Source: JASHVB01 sp049522565 (GTDB lineage: Bacteria; Pseudomonadota; Alphaproteobacteria; Acetobacterales; Acetobacteraceae). From it: DNA of 22,201 nucleotides. A program made the translations under genes and the position numbers. The stretch is taken from positions 1 to 22,201 of the forward strand of contig JBEKNT010000060.1 in NCBI GenBank assembly GCA_049522565.1. Reading direction: 5' to 3'. Shown here in pieces: positions 7,759-13,833 of this stretch; the first letter of the stretch is position 1; each line of letters starts with the position of its first letter. Under the pieces are notes generated by a model. The model was given only the letters and a program-made list of their open reading frames with translations. It was not told the DNA's origin and searched no databases.

Positions 7759-8037
7759 TCACTTCAGGTAGCTGCGCACCACGTCGAGCAATTGTTCCGC
7801 CGCGGCGCGGTTCAGCGCGTCCGGATGTTTTTCCCCGTCTACCAGGTGCGTGCGCACATGATCCTCGACGACCTCGGCCATCAGGCCGGCCATCGCGCCG
7901 CGCGCCCCCGCGATCAGATGCATCACCTGCTCGCAGCCGGCCTCGCTTTCCAGCGCGCGTTCGACCGCTTCGATCTGGCCGCGGATGCGGCGCACGCGGG
8001 CGAGCAGTTTGCGCTTGTGGTGGATGGTGTGGGTCAT
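7759..8037 (-). CDS. dmeR: RcnR/CsoR-family metal-sensing repressor, DmeR type
   Basis: 92 residues, the family's usual size; an all-helical tetrameric repressor released from DNA by metal. The N-terminus MTHTIHHKRKLLARVRRIRGQ aligns with Escherichia coli RcnR. The Ni/Co fingerprint residues are all present at the same numbers: H3, C35, H60 and H64. H64 separates it from formaldehyde-sensing FrmR, and the single Cys separates it from copper-sensing CsoR. The start is fixed by the conserved H3. There is no Shine-Dalgarno sequence, and the predicted promoter places the transcript start only a few bases upstream, so a leaderless mRNA is likely. It is first in an operon with dmeF (9-base gap) and should repress itself and dmeF from the operator at 8053-8069. 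Confidence 0.93.
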   Translation of the reverse strand: MTHTIHHKRKLLARVRRIRGQIEAVERALESEAGCEQVMHLIAGARGAMAGLMAEVVEDHVRTHLVDGEKHPDALNRAAAEQLLDVVRSYLK

Positions 8038-8046
8038 GGGTGGGGC

Positions 8047-8075
8047 ACAATAGGGTAGGGGGGTATCCCATACAA
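8047..8075 (-). promoter_or_regulatory. dmeRF promoter with RcnR/DmeR-type operator in the spacer
   Basis: On the minus strand, -35 TTGTAT (8075-8070) and -10 TATTGT (8052-8047) are separated by exactly 17 bases. The spacer contains a C6 tract in an ATACCCCCCTA core flanked by imperfectly inverted TGGGATA/TAGGGTA arms. RcnR and DmeR operators are known to be G/C-tracts flanked by inverted AT-containing repeats. Bound repressor would cover both promoter boxes. Confidence 0.75.
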
Positions 8076-8135
8076 GCCTGCCCCGCTGGCGGTGCGCGGC
8101 GACAGGCGCATGATGCCGCCGATCGGGAGGAACCC

Positions 8136-8558
8136 ATGCTGCTCGGATTGGACCCGCTGCTGTCGCCTGACCTGCTGCATGCTCTGGCCAGTGCAGGCCA
8201 TGGCGACCGGATCGCCATTGTGGACGCCAACTTTCCCGCGGCCAGCATGGCGCGGCGGTTGGTCACGCTGCATGGCGCGAACGCCACCGCCGCCCTGGTC
8301 GCGGTGCTGTCGGTGCTGCCGGTCGACGATTTCGAACCCGACCCCGTCGTGGTGATGCAAGTGGTAGGCGACCAAGAGCATACGCCGGAGGCGGTGGCGG
8401 AGTTCACGCGCGTGCTGGCCCACGCCGGCGTCGCGCCGCCCGCCAGGCTGCCGCGCCACGACTTCTATCGCGCGGTCAAGGAGGCCTACGCGGTGGTGCT
8501 GACCGGCGAGCGCCGGCTCTACGGCAACATCATGCTGACCAAGGGCGTGGTGCGGTGA
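8136..8558 (+). CDS. RbsD/FucU-family sugar mutarotase
   Basis: 140 residues. Cytoplasmic enzyme that interconverts sugar anomers or ring forms before oxidation or phosphorylation. The ATG at 8136 has a strong ribosome site gggagg at 8125-8130. Family residues are visible: H22 in SAGHGDR, D30 in IVDANFP, and the C-terminal Y-GN pattern in LYGNIMLTKGV. The following gene, a COG3618-type lactonase, overlaps its stop (gtgatg at 8555-8560). This favours an L-fucose-type mutarotase (FucU) feeding an oxidative aldose pathway over the ribose pyranase RbsD; the exact sugar is inferred. No transporter, dehydrogenase or dehydratase for that pathway is in the window. It is transcribed divergently from dmeR and shares its intergenic region. 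Confidence 0.88.
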   Translation: MLLGLDPLLSPDLLHALASAGHGDRIAIVDANFPAASMARRLVTLHGANATAALVAVLSVLPVDDFEPDPVVVMQVVGDQEHTPEAVAEFTRVLAHAGVAPPARLPRHDFYRAVKEAYAVVLTGERRLYGNIMLTKGVVR

Positions 8559-9403
8559 TGCGCGTCGATGCGCATCACCATGTCTGGCGGCTGGAGCGCG
8601 GCGATTACCACTGGCTGACTCCCAACCTGCCGATTCATCGCGACTACGGCTTGCAGGATCTGCGTCCGCTGCTGCGCGATGGCTGCCCCGGGGCGCTTGA
8701 TCCGGGGGTTACCGCGACGGTGCTGGTGCAAGCGGCGCCGACCGAGGCGGAGACGCGCTTCCTGCTGCAAGTGGCGCGCGACTCGGACGGCCTGGTGCGT
8801 GGCGTCGTCGGCTGGGCGGACCTCGCCGCTGCTGATGCGCCCGCGCGCATCGCCTCGCTGGCCAGCGACGCCCTGCTCAAGGGCCTGCGTCCGATGTTGC
8901 ATGACATTCCTGACAAGGAATGGATTCTCCGTCCCGACGCGCAGCCGGCATTGGCCGAGATCGCCGCGCGGGGGTTGGTGTTCGATGCCTTGATCCGGCC
9001 GCCGCATTTGCCGGTGGTGCTGGAACTGGCGCGGTGCCACCCCACGTTGCGGATCGTGATCGACCACGGAGCGAAGCCGGCCATCGCCGCTGGTGGCATG
9101 CAGCCCTGGGCGGTGGACATCGCCCGCGTGGCGCGCGAAACGCAGGCGGTGTGCAAGCTGTCGGGCCTGGTGACGGAGGCGGCACCGGACTGGCGCGTCG
9201 CCGATCTGCAACCCTATGTCGAGCATCTGCTCGAAACGTTCGGACCGCAGCGTCTGATGTGGGGCAGCGACTGGCCGGTGGTGGACCTCGCCGGCGGCTA
9301 CCTGCGCTGGCGCGACGCCACGCTGCGGTTGCTGCGGCACCTGCCCGATGCGGCGCGCGATGCCGTGCTGGGCGGCACGGCGGCGACGGTCTACCGCCTG
9401 TGA
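8558..9403 (+). CDS. Amidohydrolase-family sugar lactonase (L-fuconolactonase-like, COG3618)
   Basis: 281 residues. TIM-barrel hydrolase, probably opening an aldono-lactone such as L-fuconolactone. The ATG at 8558 overlaps the previous stop, and the N-terminus MRVDAHHHVW is the family start. Metal-site and active-site candidates are H6/H8 of the HHH motif, H150 in IRPPHLP, H170 in VIDHGAKP and D238 in WGSDWP. Length and motif order match COG3618 proteins such as L-fuconolactone hydrolase and pyrone/gluconolactone hydrolases. The sugar assignment rests on the coupled mutarotase. A related amidohydrolase acting on a different lactone cannot be excluded. It is translationally coupled upstream and 25 bases from the acyl-CoA dehydrogenase downstream. 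Confidence 0.88.
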   Translation: MRVDAHHHVWRLERGDYHWLTPNLPIHRDYGLQDLRPLLRDGCPGALDPGVTATVLVQAAPTEAETRFLLQVARDSDGLVRGVVGWADLAAADAPARIASLASDALLKGLRPMLHDIPDKEWILRPDAQPALAEIAARGLVFDALIRPPHLPVVLELARCHPTLRIVIDHGAKPAIAAGGMQPWAVDIARVARETQAVCKLSGLVTEAAPDWRVADLQPYVEHLLETFGPQRLMWGSDWPVVDLAGGYLRWRDATLRLLRHLPDAARDAVLGGTAATVYRL

Positions 9404-9428
9404 ATTGAACCCGGAAGGAAAAGTCGCG

Positions 9429-10586
9429 ATGCGCAAACTGGATGAGGCCGACGAGGCACAACTGCTGGAATCCATCGATCGCTGGGTGGAGCGCGAGCTG
9501 AAGCCGATCGTCAAGGAGTACGACCACGCCGACCGCTATCCGACGCACATTGTCGAACAGATGAAGGAACTCGGCCTGTTCGGTGCGACCATCGGTGCCG
9601 AGTATGGCGGCCTGGCGCTGCCGGCGAGCAGCTACGCGAAGATCGTGATGCGCATCGCCGCGGTGTGGATGGCGATCACCGGCATCTTCAACTCGCACTT
9701 GATGCTGGCGCTCGCGGTGGAGAAATTCGGCACTCCGGCGCAGAAGCGGCACTGGCTGCCATTGCTGGCGAGCGGCACGGTGCGCGGTGGTCTGGCGCTG
9801 ACCGAGCCCGATGCCGGCACCGACCTGCAAGCGATCCGCACGACGGCGCGGCGCGATGGCGACCATTATGTGATCAATGGCGTGAAGACCTGGATCTCCA
9901 ACGGCATCGAGGGCAACTGCGTCGCGCTGCTGGTGAAGACCGATCCGCACGCGCAGCCGCGGCACAAGGGCATGAGCCTGTTCATCGCTCCGAAGCAGGC
10001 GGGATTCACGGTCGGTCGTAAGTTGCAGAAGCTGGGCTATCATTGCATCGATTCCGGCGAACTGGTGTTCGAGGATTACCGCATCCCGGCGGATCACCTG
10101 ATCGGCGGGGTCGAGGGCCAGGGCTTCTACCAGACGACCGGCGGCCTGGAACTCGGGCGCATCAACGTAGCGGCGCGTGGCGTCGGGATTGCCGAGGGCG
10201 CGCTGATGCTCGCCACCGAATACGCGCAGATCCGCAAGACCTTCGGCAAGCCGATCTGCGAGCACCAGGCAATCCAGTTGAAACTCGGCGAGATGGCGAC
10301 GCGAGCGCGCGCGGCGCGGCTGCTGACGCTGGATGCCGCCGCCGCGTTCGATCGCGGCGAGCGCTGCGACATGGAGGCAGGGATGGCGAAATACTTTGCG
10401 TCCGAGGCGGCGCTGGAAAATGCCACGGAATCGATGCGCATCCACGGCGCCTACGGTTACTCGGTCGAGTTCGACATCGAGCGGCTGTACCGCGATGCGC
10501 CGCTGATGTGCATTGGGGAGGGGACGAACGAGATGCAGCGCATCATCATCGCGCGGCAGCTTATCAAGCGGCATGCGGTGGGGTGA
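9429..10586 (+). CDS. Acyl-CoA dehydrogenase
   Basis: 385 residues. FAD enzyme introducing a 2,3-double bond into an acyl-CoA and passing electrons to ETF. The ATG at 9429 follows a ggaagg ribosome site; longer frames run back into the lactonase. Domains in order: N-terminal helical, middle beta domain with ALTEPDAGTD (123-132) and VKTWISNG, and C-terminal helical bundle with RKTFGKPICEHQAIQ. The catalytic base is E364 in IGEGTNEMQR, the classical MCAD-type position; the helix-G alternative position is Gly (LELGRIN), so the base is not of the isovaleryl type. The substrate cannot be told. It sits 25 bases behind the sugar lactonase, an unusual operon partner. A repeat element lies downstream. 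Confidence 0.95.
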   Translation: MRKLDEADEAQLLESIDRWVERELKPIVKEYDHADRYPTHIVEQMKELGLFGATIGAEYGGLALPASSYAKIVMRIAAVWMAITGIFNSHLMLALAVEKFGTPAQKRHWLPLLASGTVRGGLALTEPDAGTDLQAIRTTARRDGDHYVINGVKTWISNGIEGNCVALLVKTDPHAQPRHKGMSLFIAPKQAGFTVGRKLQKLGYHCIDSGELVFEDYRIPADHLIGGVEGQGFYQTTGGLELGRINVAARGVGIAEGALMLATEYAQIRKTFGKPICEHQAIQLKLGEMATRARAARLLTLDAAAAFDRGERCDMEAGMAKYFASEAALENATESMRIHGAYGYSVEFDIERLYRDAPLMCIGEGTNEMQRIIIARQLIKRHAVG

Positions 10587-10608
10587 GACAAGAGTCGTTC
10601 GGTCGGTG

Positions 10609-10690
10609 TGGTGGCCGGGTTTGTCCCGGCTGCTCCGGCTTTTTGCGGCCTTGGCGGCGTCGGCGTGGGCGGCCGGCACGCCGGCCACCA
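10609..10690. repeat. 82-bp inverted-repeat element downstream of the acyl-CoA dehydrogenase
   Basis: Outer arms tggtggccgg (10609-10618) and ccggccacca (10681-10690) are perfect complements. Inside are a hairpin gccggg-tttgt-cccggc near its left end and a perfect ggccggc-ac-gccggcc next to its right end. It could terminate the operon, and the architecture looks like a non-autonomous intergenic repeat. Confidence 0.75.
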
Positions 10691-10766
10691 GAACAGCCTT
10701 CGTACTCGGAGGGCAACCGAGGCGCCATCGATCCAGTCAATAAAAATAACATATATGTTTATTTCA

Positions 10767-10795
10767 TTGACACAATCCTGGTTTCATGCTAACTT
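10767..10795 (+). promoter_or_regulatory. Sigma-70-type promoter ahead of the small orphan ORF
   Basis: Perfect -35 TTGACA at 10767-10772, a 17-base spacer, and -10-like TAACTT at 10790-10795. It lies in an unusually A/T-rich patch that also contains an imperfect palindrome centred on atatat (10751-10756), a possible operator just upstream of the -35. Transcription would start near 10802. Confidence 0.65.
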
Positions 10796-10812
10796 GGCCT
10801 TCGTTAGGCCAC

Positions 10813-10847
10813 AGGCAGACGCGGAGGCGCCTGCCTTCATATTTTTG
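10813..10847 (+). terminator. Leader hairpin with T-tract: possible attenuator or terminator
   Basis: Arms aggcag (10813-10818) and ctgcct (10831-10836) extend through gcg/cgc with a 2-base bulge around loop gagg. The sequence after it is tcatattttt. It is preceded by a smaller hairpin ggcct-tcgtt-aggcc (10796-10810). Both lie between the promoter and the ATG at 10862, so they would be in the 5' leader. Confidence 0.55.
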
Positions 10848-10861
10848 AGCGGAGCCTGCAC

Positions 10862-11116
10862 ATGGGAGCGCAACCAGCGCCAGCCGACCAACAGAATGTG
10901 TCACAACCAATGATTGTCAATGGAAGCGTAGGTCCGATCAATGTGGCCACCCTAAAGGCTTCGGTGGGCCTGACGAATGTCTATAAATTCACCCAGGATT
11001 TTCATTTCGTATTCAATCATTCGAGTTGCAGCTTCCGGCACGGTGGAATTTACGGTCTCCATCCCGAGCTGAAGACCGCGCTTATCGCGGCGTCGGCGCC
11101 AATGACGCAACTGTAA
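10862..11116 (+). CDS. Small orphan protein, unknown function
   Basis: 84 residues, not recognised. Support is contextual: a promoter-like TTGACA/TAACTT pair, a structured leader, and a gcggag ribosome-site candidate 7-8 bases before the ATG. The protein has a polar N-terminus (GAQPAPADQQN), a middle with NGSVGPINVATLKASVGL, and an aromatic His/Phe stretch VYKFTQDFHFVFNH. It has one Cys and no signal peptide or membrane segment. Codon choice uses far more A/T-ending codons (aat, tat, att, gta) than the neighbours, which suggests foreign origin or weak selection. The 3' end overlaps the convergent gene by 35 bases. It could also be a decayed fragment of a larger gene. Confidence 0.45.
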   Translation: MGAQPAPADQQNVSQPMIVNGSVGPINVATLKASVGLTNVYKFTQDFHFVFNHSSCSFRHGGIYGLHPELKTALIAASAPMTQL

Positions 11117-11579
11117 CGGATTGGGATGATCGGCTGATGCTCATGCCGCAGCGCTCGTAGATCATGGTCGCTTTTCCGGTTGCGATTTCGATGCCGCGAT
11201 CGACGAGCACTGTCCCATCGCCCGCGACCGAGCGCGTCGATTGGATCAGCCCCTGTGACATTGTTATCGTCGCCGTCAATCTTGCCCCGTTTCGTCTGGC
11301 CACGGTGAAGCGAAGTTCGTCATTCGAAAGGATGACCGCGTCGGTAACGGTATCAATGAGCCAAGGTGTCTGACCATCCAATGTGACTGTATGCACCACC
11401 TGTCCGGACGATAGGGCAGTCCAGGCGATACGCGGATTGTCGGCCGAGGCCACGCGGCGGCAATCCACCGACCAGGTCCCAATCAGGCCAAACGCCTGGA
11501 ATGCCTCCGCCGGTGTCATGCGGGCATGTGCGCTGCTTGCCAGAAGGCAGCCGACCGCGCAGATGACGACCGCCCGCAC
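11082..11579 (-). CDS. Secreted hypothetical protein
   Basis: 165 residues, function unknown. MRAVVICAVGCLLASSAHAR is a clear Sec signal peptide with cleavage likely after AHA (residue 19). The mature part starts with helical MTPAEAFQAFGLIG, then GTWSVDCRR, and is otherwise predicted mostly beta, with Thr/Val-rich strands (HTVTLDG, FTVARRNGARLTATITMSQ). It has two cysteines, C40 and one in YERCGMS, that could form a disulfide. The size and the GTW-DC start recall small periplasmic beta-barrel or lipocalin-like proteins, but I do not recognise a named family. Codon use is somewhat less GC-biased than in neighbouring enzymes. It starts 4 bases from the end of the dehydrogenase gene on the same strand, so the two may be co-transcribed. 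Confidence 0.7.
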   Translation of the reverse strand: MRAVVICAVGCLLASSAHARMTPAEAFQAFGLIGTWSVDCRRVASADNPRIAWTALSSGQVVHTVTLDGQTPWLIDTVTDAVILSNDELRFTVARRNGARLTATITMSQGLIQSTRSVAGDGTVLVDRGIEIATGKATMIYERCGMSISRSSQSVTVASLAPTPR

Positions 11580-11583
11580 GTGA

Positions 11584-12477
11584 TCAGCGGGTCTTCGGGA
11601 TTTCGAATCCCGCGCCGTGCTCGACGGACCGCACGATGGTGCTCAGGTCGTCGTCCGGCGATCCCGCGAAGATCGCGTGCTTGAACACCAGCCGCGCCGC
11701 CTGGCACACCCACATCGGCACGCCGAGTTCCTCGCCTTGCGCGATGGCCAGGTCGATGTCCTTCATCAGGATGTGCATCGCTGCGCCGTAGCCGAAACGG
11801 CGGTTCAGCACTTCGCGCGGGAACACACCCTCCGTCGCGGCGTTGTGGCCGGTACCGGCGTTGATCGCGGCGACCATCACCTCGGGATCGAGGCCGCCCT
11901 TGGCGCCCATCACGAAGGCCTCCGACGTCGCTGCCAGCGCCACCGCGACCAGGATGTTGTTGGTGAGCTTCAACACCTGTGCCGCGCCGGGCTTGTCGCC
12001 GGCCACCGTCACGGTCTTGCCCCATAGCGAGATCATCGGCCGCACCGTTTCGATCGCCGCCGGATCGCCGGAGACCATCACCGACAGCGTGCCGGCGCGC
12101 GCGCCAGGCGGGCCGCCGGAGATCGGGCAGTCCACCACGGTGACGCCGTTCGCCGCCAGCGCGGTTTCGATCTCACGCAGGAACGTCACGCCGACGGTGC
12201 AGGTGTTGACCAGGATTTTCATTGTTCCGCCGCGCAGCAGTCCGTTCTCGCCGAACACCACGGCGCGGAATGCGGCCAGGGTGGGCAGCGACACGAACAC
12301 GATGCCGCATTGTTCGGCGAGCGCCCTGGGCGAGTCCGCCGGCCGCGCCTGGCGTTGCAGCAGCGGGCGCATCGCCGCTTCGTTGATGTCGTGGATGACC
12401 AGGCGGTGGCCGCCGTCCAGCAGTTTCTCCGCCATGGGTTGGCCCATGTTGCCGACCCCGAGATAGCCTGCGTCCAT
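11584..12477 (-). CDS. 3-hydroxyisobutyrate dehydrogenase family NAD(P)-dependent oxidoreductase
   Basis: 297 residues. Beta-hydroxyacid dehydrogenase oxidising a short 3-hydroxy-acid. The ATG at 12477 has gggagg 6 bases upstream; longer frames to 12597 are Arg-rich and unsupported. The N-terminal Rossmann fold shows GVGNMG at 7-12. The substrate-binding DCPISGGPPGA (116-126, S120) and the catalytic K170 in AAQVLKLTNN are intact, followed by the all-helical dimerisation domain. The family covers 3-hydroxyisobutyrate (valine catabolism), tartronate semialdehyde, glyoxylate and other substrates; sequence alone does not decide. The upstream neighbour is divergent (DUF1841-like, 118-base gap), and the secreted hypothetical gene follows it on the same strand. 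Confidence 0.92.
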   Translation of the reverse strand: MDAGYLGVGNMGQPMAEKLLDGGHRLVIHDINEAAMRPLLQRQARPADSPRALAEQCGIVFVSLPTLAAFRAVVFGENGLLRGGTMKILVNTCTVGVTFLREIETALAANGVTVVDCPISGGPPGARAGTLSVMVSGDPAAIETVRPMISLWGKTVTVAGDKPGAAQVLKLTNNILVAVALAATSEAFVMGAKGGLDPEVMVAAINAGTGHNAATEGVFPREVLNRRFGYGAAMHILMKDIDLAIAQGEELGVPMWVCQAARLVFKHAIFAGSPDDDLSTIVRSVEHGAGFEIPKTR

Positions 12478-12595
12478 TGTGTTCCTCCCGCTTGCGGATG
12501 CCGCACGGCAGCGTGGCGCGGAACGGCCGCCGCGGCTATATGGCGAGGGACGGACTGCCGTCCTTTGCAACGAAGGCACAGCGCGGAGTGCAGAC

Positions 12596-12979
12596 ATGGC
12601 GATCGACCGTTACGATCCGCTCAAGGCGCCGGACCCGACGCAGTGGCTGGCGCTGGACGAGGGTGCGCGGATGGAACTCGTGACCGACTACCACGCAAGC
12701 GCCGGCGTCGCGCTGCCGAATGCGCGCGTGCATGCGGCGATGCATGTGGGGGTTGAGAACCAGGTCGCGCTCGGCGACGAAACGCCGGTGCGGGAGAAGG
12801 TGCGGCAGCTCATGGCGCAAGGATTGAATCGGCACGACGCGATCCACGCGGTCGCCTCGGTGCTGGTCAACCACCTCTACGATATGGCGAAGGGGAAGGC
12901 GCCGGCGGGCGATCCGAACGAACGGTATTACGCCGCGCTGAAGCGGCTCAATGCGCGGAAGTGGCTGCGCTCGGGGTGA
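12596..12979 (+). CDS. DUF1841-like protein
   Basis: 127 residues, cytoplasmic, no signal or membrane segment. The ATG at 12596 follows a ggag ribosome site. YDPLKAPDPTQWLALDEGAR, LPNARVHAAMHVGVENQVALGDE and DAIHAVASVLVNHLYD match my memory of DUF1841 proteins, which are helical, His/Glu-rich and uncharacterised. The conserved His and Glu residues (H-x3-H and VEN segments) could bind metal, which is only inference. It stands alone, divergent from the dehydrogenase and followed by the convergent broken Uma2 gene, so context gives little hint of role. Confidence 0.75.
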   Translation: MAIDRYDPLKAPDPTQWLALDEGARMELVTDYHASAGVALPNARVHAAMHVGVENQVALGDETPVREKVRQLMAQGLNRHDAIHAVASVLVNHLYDMAKGKAPAGDPNERYYAALKRLNARKWLRSG

Positions 12980-13125
12980 GGGTCCGCCCGGCACTGTCTG
13001 CCGCGAACCAATCCACATGTCCGAGCCAGCCGCGTCGCCGCCGGGTGCGGCGGCGATCGCCTTGGCGTCACGCGGGCGGGTCGCAGGCCCGGATGGCGCA
13101 AAGTACCTCGGTGTCGCGACAGTGG

Positions 13126-13715
13126 TCAGCCCGCGGCCAGCGTGGTCGTCCGGTACAGGGTTGCGAGAGGCACCGAATAGCCGATGCCGCGCAATGCCAG
13201 AGTTCCGTCAGGACCGATGATCTGCGGTTCGTTCGGCCAGCTTCCGTCGGGCTGGCGACATAGTAGCTCCGCCTCGATCCGTGTGCTGTGAACTGCAAGT
13301 ATCTCTGTCACGCCCGGAATGGTGGCGTCGGCCCAGATATTGGCCCGGGCTTCCGCTTCATTGCTGGGGACAGGATTTCGATCAGTAGCACGGGTTCCGG
13401 CATCATAGGGTCGCGCGTGGGGCTGGCACACGTTACTCCCAGGTCCGGCACGCGATAATTGCGGTTGGCCCGCACGCGGGGCACGATCCCCGGCTCGGTC
13501 ACCACGCGGCAGGCGCTGCGCTGTTCGAGCAGGTGGTTGCCGAACAAACGCGCAATCTCGGCCTGCAACGAACCTTGCGTATCGTTCCCGGGCGCCATCG
13601 CGACGGGCTCGCCGTCGAGCAACTGCCAGGTTCGGCCGGACCGATCGTGCGGATCCCACGAGAGGAACTCGTCCAGGGTCATGCGGGCGGGTGCGTGCTT
13701 GCGAAGGGCAGCCAT
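13126..13715 (-). pseudogene. Uma2-family endonuclease gene broken by a one-base frameshift
   Basis: Uma2 (DUF820) proteins have a PD-(D/E)XK nuclease fold and often occur in many copies in cyanobacteria and some proteobacteria. The first part (13715 to about 13370) gives MTLDEFLSWDPHDRSG, LLDGEPVAMAPG, YRVPDLGVTCA and LLIEILSP. The frame then goes wrong (AMKRKPGP). The expected continuation, SNEAEARANIWADATIPGVTEILAVH to TTTLAAG, is present in another minus-strand frame ending at 13126. Adding one base to the G4 run at 13366-13369 restores ILSPSNEAE. Both halves agree with the family, so this is a recent lesion, a sequencing error in a homopolymer, or slippage. The catalytic D (VPDLG) and E (IEIL) lie in the first part, but the C-terminal strand and helix would be lost. 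Confidence 0.82.
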
Positions 13716-13833
13716 TCAGCCAGCATAGCACCTGGTCGGCCGACCGTCCCGTATGGCCGGCGTGGCAACTCGCCCCGTTGCGCAGCCCGGGAGCGCGGCC
13801 TAAGCCTCCGGCACCAGCCGGCGGAGACCCAGC

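Noticed and set aside
6586..8058. 490-codon plus-strand ORF over dmeF/dmeR with a Val/Ile-rich block
   Set aside because: Antisense of the His loop and of two confidently assigned genes; the hydrophobic block is the complement of His/Asp codons.
8877..10688. 603-codon minus-strand ORF over the lactonase and acyl-CoA dehydrogenase
   Set aside because: No motif, Arg/His-rich shadow; the plus-strand genes have complete catalytic motifs.
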